A stretch of 5,025 nucleotides of DNA, taken from Pseudomonadota bacterium. Lineage in GTDB: Bacteria; Pseudomonadota; Gammaproteobacteria; Xanthomonadales; Xanthomonadaceae. The notes under the pieces are model-generated. The model had not been told where the DNA came from and searched no databases. It saw only the letters and a program-made list of their open reading frames with translations. Made by a program: the position numbers and the translations under genes. Shown here one piece after another: positions 1-5,023 of the stretch. Each line of letters starts with the position of its first letter. Positions within the stretch are counted from its first letter, which is position 1. The stretch spans positions 1-5,025 of the forward strand of contig JAEXLY010000054.1 in NCBI GenBank assembly GCA_023444765.1, in the 5' to 3' direction.

Positions 1-539
1 TGCTGCTGCAGCGCGCGCTCGCGCACGCCGCCGGCCCGCGCGACGCCGGCGACTTCGATGCCGCTTTCGCGCTGCTGATGCGGCACTACGGCGAGTCGCT
101 GCCGCGCCAGGCGGTGGCCTATCCGGGCGCGGCCGCCACGCTGCTCGGGCTGCAGGCGCGTGGCGTGCGCGTGGCGCTGTGCACCAACAAGCCGGCGCGC
201 TTCATCGCCCCGTTGCTCGACACGCTGGGATGGCACGGCCGATTCGAGGCCATCGTCGGCGGCGACAGCCTGCCCGAGCGCAAACCTGACGCCCGTCCGC
301 TGCTGCACATCGCCGAGGGCTTCGGACTCGATCCCGGGCAGTGCCTGATGGTGGGCGACTCGCGCACCGATGCCGAGGCTGCCGTCGCGGCCGCGATGCC
401 GCTGGCCCTGGTCGACTACGGCTACCGCCGCGATTTCGATGTCGATGCGGCCGGCGCCTGGCGTGTGCTCGGGGACCTGCGCCAGCTGCTGCCGGACGCT
501 GCCGCCGCGCCGCTGGCAGCAGGACCGCCCGTCTGCTGA
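1..539 (+). CDS. gph: Phosphoglycolate phosphatase, HAD superfamily (5'-truncated by window edge)
   Basis: Likely hydrolyses 2-phosphoglycolate to glycolate and phosphate in the cytosol, clearing a product of oxidative DNA-end repair. The reading frame is open from the first full codon at position 3 to the TGA at 537-539, giving 178 visible residues. Family members are about 220-230 aa, so some 45-50 N-terminal residues lie outside the window, including HAD motif I (DxDGT) with the nucleophile aspartate. Visible are the YPG that opens the core domain after the cap (120-128), motif II with its threonine in CTNK (180-191), GGDSLPERKPD with the motif III lysine at 282-284, and motif IV GDSRTD (354-371), which binds Mg2+. 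The late YGYRRD matches the Gph-type C-terminus. The ATG at 78 is internal, because homologous sequence continues upstream of it. In related genomes gph often follows ubiG, which cannot be seen here. Other HAD phosphatases (pyrophosphatase PpaX, for example) are the main alternative. Confidence 0.88.
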   Translation, partial: LLQRALAHAAGPRDAGDFDAAFALLMRHYGESLPRQAVAYPGAAATLLGLQARGVRVALCTNKPARFIAPLLDTLGWHGRFEAIVGGDSLPERKPDARPLLHIAEGFGLDPGQCLMVGDSRTDAEAAVAAAMPLALVDYGYRRDFDVDAAGAWRVLGDLRQLLPDAAAAPLAAGPPVC

Positions 540-584
540 CAACACCCGTCGCCCGGACGGCGCTAGGCTCGGGTCGGTGTCACC

Positions 585-590
585 GGAGGA
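585..590 (+). promoter_or_regulatory. Ribosome binding site of the 154-aa hypothetical gene
   Basis: GGAGGA lies 5 nt before the ATG at 596. It fixes the start of the downstream gene, whose frame is open far upstream (back to before 341) and overlaps gph. A start at 341 would give an arginine-rich N-terminus that looks like an out-of-frame translation of gph. Confidence 0.85.
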
Positions 591-595
591 AGGGC

Positions 596-1060
596 ATGGG
601 CACGATTCGACAGGGGGCCGCAGCCGAGCTGTGGCAGGCGGCGATCCGGGAGGCCTGCGGGGGGCAGGGGCCGGTGCTGGACGAGACGCAGGAGAGCTAT
701 CTGGTGTTCGTCCTGCTCCGGCACCAGCGCGACGAGCGCCTGCTGGCGAGGATCCAGGCGCTGGAGTGGCTCGATGCGCAGCAGCAGACCGGCAGCGTGC
801 GCGCCGACGCGCTGCGCGACGTCGGCGACCGGTGCCTGCTGGTGGCCGGCCTGTTCCCGGCTCTTGCGGACAGGCGCCGGGTGAGCGTGGACTACTTCGT
901 CGAACTCGGACGCGGCGCCTACCAGGGCGTGGCCGACGCCGGGCGCGATGCCTACGCCGGGCTGTTCGCGCGGCTGGCCGCGAGCTACCGGGAGCTGGTG
1001 GTGGCGCTGCAGGGCGTGCGCGCGCTGCGCCCGGCACCGTTCGGCGCCGCGCAGCACTGA
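596..1060 (+). CDS. Conserved hypothetical protein, 154 aa
   Basis: Function unknown. The ATG at 596 is preferred because of the strong GGAGGA just upstream and because gph occupies the earlier part of the open frame. The protein is soluble-looking and mostly helical, with no signal peptide or membrane segment. It contains ESYLVFVLLRHQRDERLL (about residues 33-50), a central LRDVGDRCLLVAGLFP block (about 73-88) and RRRVSVDYFVELGRGAY (about 93-109). These blocks read like a family of small uncharacterised proteins I recall from Xanthomonas- and Pseudomonas-type genomes, but I cannot name a Pfam family. It has cysteines at 21 and 80 only, and no recognisable catalytic motif. It starts 56 bp after gph on the same strand, so it may be co-transcribed with gph, and it ends against a hairpin. 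The codon pattern matches its neighbours, so the gene is likely real and native. The name would have to come from profile-profile comparison or a structure prediction. Confidence 0.85.
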   Translation: MGTIRQGAAAELWQAAIREACGGQGPVLDETQESYLVFVLLRHQRDERLLARIQALEWLDAQQQTGSVRADALRDVGDRCLLVAGLFPALADRRRVSVDYFVELGRGAYQGVADAGRDAYAGLFARLAASYRELVVALQGVRALRPAPFGAAQH

Positions 1061-1084
1061 CCGGCCACCGCACGCGGTGGCCGG
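1061..1084. terminator. Perfect hairpin between convergent genes (possible bidirectional terminator)
   Basis: Two 10-base arms (1061-1070 and 1075-1084) are perfectly complementary around a CACG loop. The hairpin begins directly after the TGA of the hypothetical gene and ends 9 bp before the btuB stop codon. Its placement between convergent genes and its stability fit a terminator or a 3'-end stabiliser serving both strands. No run of T follows on either side, so it is not a canonical intrinsic terminator. Confidence 0.6.
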
Positions 1085-1093
1085 CCGTGGCCG

Positions 1094-2977
1094 TCAGCGT
1101 GGCAGTGGGCGCCAGCGCAGGGACAGGTGGTACTCGCGGCCGGGCTGGTAGTACCAGGCCACGGTCTCGTACTGGCGGTCGAACAGGTTGCTGGCGCGCG
1201 CGGCCAGGCTCCACTCGCGGCCCAGCGCGTACTCCAGGCGCAGGTCGGCGGTGGCGTAGCCGCCGAGGCGGACGCTGTTGGCGGCATTGTCGTAACGCGC
1301 GCCGGCGCCCTGCACGCTGAGCCCGGCGCGCAGCGGGCCGAACTCGCGGTCCAGGTCGATCCGCCCGCTGTTGCGCGCACGCCGCGCCAGCACGCGGTCG
1401 TGGTTGGGGCCGCCGCTGCGATCGCGCGGATCGGCGTGGCTGAGCTGCAGCGACAGGTCGAAGCCGGCCAGCACCGTGTCCACGGTGAATTCCGCGCCAC
1501 GGATGCGCGCCTGGTCGATGTTGTCGCCCACGCCGAGGAAATCCGGCGGCGGGTACACGAACACGATCAGGTCGTCGATCCGGCTCTCGAACACGTCCAG
1601 CGACCAGCGATGGCTCGAGACGGTGCGCGAGAGTCCGAGGTTGAGGCTGCGCGAGGTTTCCGGCTGCAGCCACGGGCTTTCCGAGCCGGGGTAGTAGAGG
1701 TCGTTGAAGGTCGGCGCCTTGAAGCCGGTGGCCGCGTTCGCGCTCAGGCGCAGGCCGTGGTCCAGGGTCGCGCCCCAGCCGAGGCTGCCGGTGAGGTGGC
1801 TGCCGAACTGCTGGTTGTCGTCGTTGCGCAGGCTCGCCTGCAGGCGCTGGCTGCCCAGGCGCGCGTCGTAGGCGAGGAACACGCCGGTGTTGTCGCGCGC
1901 GTCCACCGTATAGGGGACGAGGCTGTCGACGCGATCGCGCAGATGGTCGATGCCGGCACTGAGCAGGTGGCCCTGCCGCAGTTGCAGGTCGGCCTGGACC
2001 GAGGCGCTGTCGCGGCGGGTGGTGAACGCGCTGCGCAGTTGCTCGCCCTGGTAGTCGTCGGAGCGGTCCTGGTTGCGCGCGAGCGCGGCGCCGAGTTCGA
2101 GCCGTCCGCCCTTCGGAGCGTGGCGCAGGCGCAGGCCGGCGACCTGCTGGCGGATCTCGGAGCGATTGGTCCAGGAACCGTCGAACTCGGTATCGCCATC
2201 GGCCTGCATGAAGTTGCCCTCGACCTCCACCGATTCCCCGAGGCGGACGCCGCCGCGCAGCCCCAGCGAGACGTTGCGGTAGCCGTCGTCGTCCGGCTCG
2301 TCGGCGAAGCAGCCCTGGAACAGGGCGCCGGAGCCGCGGCAGGCGTTGAACCCCCCGGTCGAATCGTAGGCGCCGTGGACGCCCAGCCAGCCGCGCGAAC
2401 CGCGCAGGTCGAAGCCGGCCGCGACCTCGCGGCTGTCGTGGCTGCCGCCGCCGAGGCTGAGCTGCGGCGACAGGCCGGGTTCCGTCGCGCGCCGGGTGAA
2501 CACCTGAACCACCCCGCCGATCGCCTCGGAGCCGTACAGGCTCGAGCGCGGCCCGCGGATGATCTCGATCCGGTCAATCTGCGCCAGCGGCAGGTCCTGG
2601 ATCGCCGCCATGCCGGCGGTGGCCGAGTTCATCTTGACTCCGTCCACCAGCACCAGCACGTGGTCGGACTCGGCGCCACGCAGGTACAGGCTGCTGAGCT
2701 TGCCGCGGCCGCCGGTGTTGCCGACGTCGATCCCGGCGCGGCCGCGCAGCAGGCCGATCAGGTCGCGCGCCTGGCTGCGTTCGATCTGGGCGCGGTCGAT
2801 CACCTGAGCGGGTACGAGGCTCTCGGCCAGCGCCACCTCGGTCCGGGTGCCGGTGACCACGACCTGGTCGAGGTCGATGGCGATCGACTCGCCCGAGGCC
2901 GCGGCCGGCAGCGCCGCCGCGACGGACGCGGCGAGCAGTGAAACGGAAAAGGACAGGGAACAGCGGTTCAACTTCAC
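1094..2977 (-). CDS. btuB: TonB-dependent outer-membrane vitamin B12 (cobalamin) receptor BtuB
   Basis: Imports cobalamin across the outer membrane using TonB-ExbBD energy. It is 627 aa, close to the family size (E. coli about 614). Domains in order: a signal peptide (about residues 1-28, hydrophobic SLLAASVAAALPAAAS); a TonB box DQVVVTGTR (37-45); a plug domain with GKLSSLYLRGAESDHVLVLVDG (about 92-113), IEIIRGPRSSLYGSEAIGGVV (137-157) and the usual arginines and glycines; then a 22-strand-type barrel ending in NLFDRQYETVAWYYQPGREYHLSL. The plug and the last strands match BtuB specifically rather than siderophore receptors, and the cobalamin riboswitch upstream supports this independently. 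The start is a GTG at 2977-2975 with GGAG 5 nt upstream. Oddities: two cysteines (213 and 223) beside an acidic DEPDDDG stretch in an early barrel loop, where E. coli BtuB binds Ca2+, and a C-terminus LRWRPLPR that does not end in the usual aromatic residue. No other B12 gene is visible nearby. Confidence 0.95.
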   Translation of the reverse strand: MKLNRCSLSFSVSLLAASVAAALPAAASGESIAIDLDQVVVTGTRTEVALAESLVPAQVIDRAQIERSQARDLIGLLRGRAGIDVGNTGGRGKLSSLYLRGAESDHVLVLVDGVKMNSATAGMAAIQDLPLAQIDRIEIIRGPRSSLYGSEAIGGVVQVFTRRATEPGLSPQLSLGGGSHDSREVAAGFDLRGSRGWLGVHGAYDSTGGFNACRGSGALFQGCFADEPDDDGYRNVSLGLRGGVRLGESVEVEGNFMQADGDTEFDGSWTNRSEIRQQVAGLRLRHAPKGGRLELGAALARNQDRSDDYQGEQLRSAFTTRRDSASVQADLQLRQGHLLSAGIDHLRDRVDSLVPYTVDARDNTGVFLAYDARLGSQRLQASLRNDDNQQFGSHLTGSLGWGATLDHGLRLSANAATGFKAPTFNDLYYPGSESPWLQPETSRSLNLGLSRTVSSHRWSLDVFESRIDDLIVFVYPPPDFLGVGDNIDQARIRGAEFTVDTVLAGFDLSLQLSHADPRDRSGGPNHDRVLARRARNSGRIDLDREFGPLRAGLSVQGAGARYDNAANSVRLGGYATADLRLEYALGREWSLAARASNLFDRQYETVAWYYQPGREYHLSLRWRPLPR

Positions 2978-2981
2978 ATCG

Positions 2982-3035
2982 GCTCCATCGCGCGCCCCGC
3001 GCGCCTTGCATGGCGTGGAGTTGCGCGGGAGGAGC
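2982..3035 (-). promoter_or_regulatory. Candidate expression platform: hairpin hiding the btuB ribosome binding site
   Basis: On the minus strand GCTCC (3035-3031) is complementary to GGAGC (2986-2982), which contains the Shine-Dalgarno sequence. Inside it CCCGCGC (3029-3023) pairs with GCGCGGG (3002-2996). The two stems are separated by a 1 x 9 internal loop and capped by a 20-nt loop. In class I cobalamin riboswitches the expression platform often forms a hairpin whose loop kisses aptamer loop L5. Here the loop contains AUGCA (minus strand, about 3007-3011), complementary to UGCAU in the aptamer hairpin at 3159-3170. Stem and loop are seen in the sequence; the regulatory role is inference, and the high GC makes chance stems more likely. 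Confidence 0.45.
2983..2986 (-). promoter_or_regulatory. Ribosome binding site of btuB (GTG start)
   Basis: GGAG on the minus strand lies 5 nt from the GTG at 2977. An ATG at 2979-2977 overlaps the GTG but is followed at once by TGA (2976-2974), so it cannot begin a protein. The GTG frame alone gives a proper signal peptide. The same GGAG is one arm of a possible hairpin with 3031-3035. Confidence 0.7.
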
Positions 3036-3097
3036 GGCGGACAGGCGCACGACGGCGCACGGCACGCCGCGACGCCCTCCGCATCGCAACCAGTGGA

Positions 3098-3303
3098 CTC
3101 CCGGGCCGGTCTCCGGACTCGCGAGCCGAGGCATGTGCCTCGACCGCCGCGCCTTCCCGTGCGGATGCACAGTGGCGGATGCGGCGGTCATCCTCGCTTA
3201 CCGTTGCGGGGGCAGTGCCGGAATGGCCGCGTCGCGCTGCGACGCCGGCGTCACCGGCTTCCCGTTTCAGCCCTTGGACGAACGTCCGCGGGCCACCCTG
3301 GAG
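3098..3303 (-). ncRNA. Cobalamin riboswitch aptamer upstream of btuB
   Basis: Binds a cobalamin form in the nascent leader RNA and lowers btuB expression when B12 is abundant. On the minus strand, in order: a P1 arm CTCCAGGG (3303-3296); a P2-type hairpin with GGAC/GTCC near 3288-3277; the conserved GAAACGGGAAGCCGGTGA (about 3268-3251); a P3 pairing GCCGG (3258-3254) with CCGGC (3221-3217), including a 7-bp side hairpin at 3245-3229; the core CTGCCCCCGCAACGGTAAGC (about 3214-3195); GCGAG (3197-3193) pairing with CTCGC (3125-3121); a perfect 9-bp stem GACCGCCGC (3189-3181) with GCGGCGGTC (3150-3142) enclosing CACTG, the GTGCATCCGCAC hairpin (3170-3159) and GGGAAGGC; a small hairpin at 3141-3128; and the B12 box AGTCCGGAGACCGGCC (about 3119-3104). 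The P1 return arm CCCGGGAG is at 3105-3098. All hallmark blocks are present in canonical order. Whether it prefers adenosyl- or methyl/aquo-cobalamin cannot be read from the sequence. Confidence 0.95.
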
Positions 3304-3311
3304 CAGGCGGC

Positions 3312-3317
3312 ATTGTA
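3312..3317 (-). promoter_or_regulatory. Candidate -10 element of the btuB/riboswitch promoter
   Basis: TACAAT on the minus strand (5 of 6 to the sigma-70 consensus) stands out in a GC-rich gap. Transcription starting about 7 nt downstream, near 3305, would begin almost exactly at riboswitch helix P1 (3303). No good -35 hexamer is seen at 16-18 nt upstream (AGCCGG at the 17-nt position), so an activator or a weak promoter is possible. Its position between the TfoX-domain gene stop (3373) and the aptamer supports separate transcription of btuB. Confidence 0.6.
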
Positions 3318-3372
3318 CGGGATCGGCGGACGCGCCGGCTGCGGGCGGTGCGCGCGCGCCGCGCCGCGCCGG

Positions 3373-3741
3373 TCAGTCGCGGTCTGGCTCGTCGAGGAAG
3401 CCGAACGGCGCCGCGGAACCCTCTTCCTGGTGGTGCGTGGTGGTGACCGGCGCCGCGGCCGGACGCCCCCGTGGCGCCGGCAGGTCCGCGGTCGCCGCTT
3501 CCACCGCGGCCACCAGCTCGGCGCGGCGGGCCTCGGGTACCTCCTGCCAGTGGCAGTCCTGCATCGCGCCTTCCAGCGCGTAGAGCATGTTCAGGCTGGG
3601 CTTGAAGCCGGCGCGCCTGACCCGCATGAACGCGTCCACCGGCCCTGCGGCCACCAGGTCCTCGTTGGTCCGCAGGCCCACCTGGCGGAGCCAGGCGGCC
3701 GACTTCGGCCCGATGTTGCGCATCTTCAGCGGAGCATTCAT
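3373..3741 (-). CDS. TfoX/Sxy C-terminal-domain protein, 122 aa
   Basis: Contains a single TfoX C-terminal domain, a small helical fold with helix-hairpin-helix character. Key signs are MRNIGPKSAAWLRQVGL (residues 7-23), the LNMLYALEGAMQDCHW block (50-65) and the following EVPEARRAELVAAV helix. Full Sxy/TfoX proteins, which help CRP activate competence genes, carry an additional N-terminal domain that is absent here, so a competence role should not be assumed. Residues from about 88 on form a low-complexity tail rich in Pro, Ala and acidic residues (ending LDEPDRD), probably disordered. The ATG at 3741-3739 overlaps the msrC TGA (3740-3738) as ATGA, and no strong Shine-Dalgarno precedes it, so translation is probably coupled to msrC. 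The molecular function of stand-alone C-domain proteins is not established. Confidence 0.88.
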   Translation of the reverse strand: MNAPLKMRNIGPKSAAWLRQVGLRTNEDLVAAGPVDAFMRVRRAGFKPSLNMLYALEGAMQDCHWQEVPEARRAELVAAVEAATADLPAPRGRPAAAPVTTTHHQEEGSAAPFGFLDEPDRD

Positions 3742-4220
3742 GTCAGGGATTCGACGTAGATGCGGGCGATGGCTTCCAGCCCCTCCTGGTCTTGAACGTC
3801 GAAACGCGCCGGGTCCGGACTGTCGAGGTCGAACACGCCGACCAGCGCGCCGTCCTTCACCAGCGGCACCACCAGTTCCGAACGCGAGGCGGCGTCGCAG
3901 GCGATGTGCCCCGGGAAGGCGTGCACATCCTCGATGCGCTGGGTCTGGCGGCTGCTGGCCGCGGCGCCGCAGACACCGCGGTCGAGCGGAATGCGCACGC
4001 AGGCCGGCAGGCCCTGGAAGGGGCCGACCACCAGCTCTGTGCCGTCGAAGAAATAGAACCCGGCCCAGTTCAGGCGCGGCAGCGCGTGGTAGACCAGCGC
4101 GGAGAGGTTGGCGGCGTTGGCGATGCGGTCGCGCTCTCCATGCAGCAGTGCGCGCGCCTGTTCCGCGAGCTGGGCGTACTGCTCCGGCTTGTCGCCGCTT
4201 AGACTGGCTGCAGTGAACAT
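3738..4220 (-). CDS. msrC: Free methionine-(R)-sulfoxide reductase (fRMsr, GAF fold)
   Basis: Reduces free L-methionine-(R)-sulfoxide to methionine in the cytosol using thioredoxin-type reductants, as part of oxidative damage repair. The 160-aa protein is a single GAF domain closely resembling E. coli MsrC (YebR): NWAGFYFFDG (51-60), LVVGPFQGLPACVRIPLDRGVCG (63-85), RIEDVHAFPGHIACDAASRSE (95-115), VVPLVKDGALVGVFDLDS (117-134). The three family cysteines are all present (C74, C84, C108), with the same spacing as E. coli C84, C94 and C118. The acidic pocket residues E115, D131 and D133 are also kept. The ATG at 4220 fits the family N-terminus; the frame stays open to a GTG at 4271, but those extra 17 residues have no counterpart in the family. 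No Shine-Dalgarno precedes the ATG, and a TACACT box sits 7 nt upstream of it. The gene overlaps the TfoX-domain gene by 4 nt and diverges from bioD. Confidence 0.94.
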   Translation of the reverse strand: MFTAASLSGDKPEQYAQLAEQARALLHGERDRIANAANLSALVYHALPRLNWAGFYFFDGTELVVGPFQGLPACVRIPLDRGVCGAAASSRQTQRIEDVHAFPGHIACDAASRSELVVPLVKDGALVGVFDLDSPDPARFDVQDQEGLEAIARIYVESLT

Positions 4221-4229
4221 GCGGCCAGT
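4203..4229. repeat. Short inverted repeat over the msrC start (possible operator)
   Basis: ACTGGC (4203-4208) and GCCAGT (4224-4229) form a perfect 6-base inverted repeat, 15 bp apart. It spans the msrC start codon and touches the candidate -10 box. A regulator bound here could control msrC, but a 6-base match can arise by chance in GC-rich DNA. Confidence 0.2.
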
Positions 4230-4232
4230 GTA
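4227..4232 (-). promoter_or_regulatory. Candidate -10 element of msrC, implying a leaderless mRNA
   Basis: TACACT on the minus strand ends 6 bases before the ATG at 4220, so transcription initiated at the usual distance would begin at or next to the A of the start codon. This agrees with the lack of any purine-rich ribosome binding site there. No convincing -35 is seen. Confidence 0.4.
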
Positions 4233-4304
4233 GCAGCGCGTGGCGCGCGCCCCGGAGGATGGATGGACCACGACCGACAGCCGCAGGCGGCCGCATGCAG
4301 CGCG

Positions 4305-4327
4305 CCGGCGGCAAGGATGCCCGCCGG
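4305..4327 (+). promoter_or_regulatory. Stem-loop in the bioD leader
   Basis: CCGGCGG (4305-4311) is perfectly complementary to CCGCCGG (4321-4327) around a 9-nt loop, 4 nt before the bioD ribosome binding site. It could affect translation initiation or be a chance GC-rich stem. I see no clear bioD promoter and no BirA-type operator in the 122-bp msrC-bioD gap. Confidence 0.25.
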
Positions 4328-4331
4328 GGGC

Positions 4332-4336
4332 GGAGG
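4332..4336 (+). promoter_or_regulatory. Ribosome binding site of bioD
   Basis: GGAGG lies 6 nt before the ATG at 4343. It decides the start over an in-frame ATG at 4259, which would add 28 arginine/glycine-rich residues foreign to the family. Confidence 0.8.
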
Positions 4337-4342
4337 CGGCGC

Positions 4343-5023
4343 ATGAGCCGTGCCTGGTTCGTCACCGGCACCGACACCGGCGTAGGCAAGACCTTCGCGT
4401 CGGTGGCCCTGCTGCACGCGTTGCGCGCCCGTGGGCTGCGCGCAGTGGGGATGAAGCCGGTCGCCAGCGGCTGCGACCGCACGCCCGCAGGCTGGCGTAA
4501 CGAGGATGCACTGGCGCTGCAGGCGGCAAGCGATCCGCCACCGGCGTACCGCGATGTGAATCCGTTCGCGCTGCCTGCGGCCACCGCGCCGCAACTTGCC
4601 GCGCGCGAGGCGGACATCGCGGTCGCGCTGCCGCCGCTGGTCGCCGCCTTCGGACGGCTGGCGGAAACGGCGGACGCGGTGGTGGTCGAGGGCGCGGGCG
4701 GCTGGCTGGCGCCGATGGGCGATGGACTCGAGCAGTCGGCGATGGCGCGTGCGGCCGGCGGCGAGGTGCTGCTGGTGGTCGGGCTGCGGCTGGGTTGCCT
4801 CAGCCATGCGCGCCTGACCGCGCGTGCGATCGAAGCCGACGGCTGCCGGCTGGCCGGCTGGATCGGCAACCGCGTCGACCCGGAGTTCGAACGGGTGGAC
4901 GATTACCTGCGTCTGCTGGGCGCGGCGCTGCCGGCGCCCTGCCTCGGCGTGCTGGGTCATGGCGCCGCCCCCGCGGCGGCCGCTGACGCCCTGCGCCTGC
5001 CCGGAGACGACGCCGGCGCCTGA
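4343..5023 (+). CDS. bioD: ATP-dependent dethiobiotin synthetase
   Basis: Catalyses closure of the ureido ring of 7,8-diaminopelargonate with CO2 and ATP, giving dethiobiotin, the penultimate step of biotin synthesis; cytosolic homodimer. It is 226 aa (E. coli about 225) and complete, with TGA at 5021-5023. Motifs: the P-loop GTDTGVGKT (residues 9-17) with T12 and K16; KPVASGC (38-44) with K38 and S42; VVVEGAGGW (113-121) with E116; GLRLGCLSHARLT (147-159); and GNRVDP (175-180) in the nucleotide-base region. These catalytic residues align one position later than the classical E. coli set T11, K15, K37, S41 and E115, so the enzyme should be active. The MSRAWFVTGTD start has a good ribosome binding site. 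It is transcribed away from msrC, and no other bio gene is visible, so it appears separate from a bioABFC cluster unless one begins just past the right edge. The sequence following NRVDP is typical. Confidence is high. Confidence 0.96.
   Translation: MSRAWFVTGTDTGVGKTFASVALLHALRARGLRAVGMKPVASGCDRTPAGWRNEDALALQAASDPPPAYRDVNPFALPAATAPQLAAREADIAVALPPLVAAFGRLAETADAVVVEGAGGWLAPMGDGLEQSAMARAAGGEVLLVVGLRLGCLSHARLTARAIEADGCRLAGWIGNRVDPEFERVDDYLRLLGAALPAPCLGVLGHGAAPAAAADALRLPGDDAGA

Noticed and set aside
546..560. Small hairpin CCGTC/GACGG just after the gph stop
   Set aside because: Only 5 bp with no T tract, in a 56-bp gap that looks like an intra-operon spacer. It is not enough to call a terminator.
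536..569. CTGACA ... TAGGCT as a promoter for the hypothetical gene
   Set aside because: The spacing is 22 bp and the -10 matches only half the consensus, so it is not credible as a sigma-70 promoter.
341..595. N-terminal extension of the hypothetical gene overlapping gph
   Set aside because: The extension translates gph out of frame into arginine-rich sequence. The GGAGGA before the ATG at 596 gives a normal start.
1127..2941. A 604-codon open frame on the + strand, antisense to almost all of btuB
   Set aside because: High-GC genes commonly leave the opposite strand open. Its product is Ala/Val/Gln/Arg-rich with no domain, and the btuB frame is unmistakable. It has no ribosome binding site of note.
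3044..3060. GGCGCAC direct repeat in the btuB leader
   Set aside because: Two 7-base copies 10 bp apart are within chance expectation for this base composition and lie outside the recognised riboswitch helices.
3331..3372. Repeated CGCGCCGG-type runs between the TfoX-domain gene and the riboswitch
   Set aside because: They are direct repeats of low complexity in a GC-rich gap and form no convincing terminator or repeat element.
3373..4869. A 498-codon minus-strand open frame that reaches into bioD and whose end is the TfoX-domain protein
   Set aside because: Only the last 122 residues (from the ATG at 3741) match a family. The earlier part runs antisense to bioD and out of frame through msrC, so it is not a fusion.
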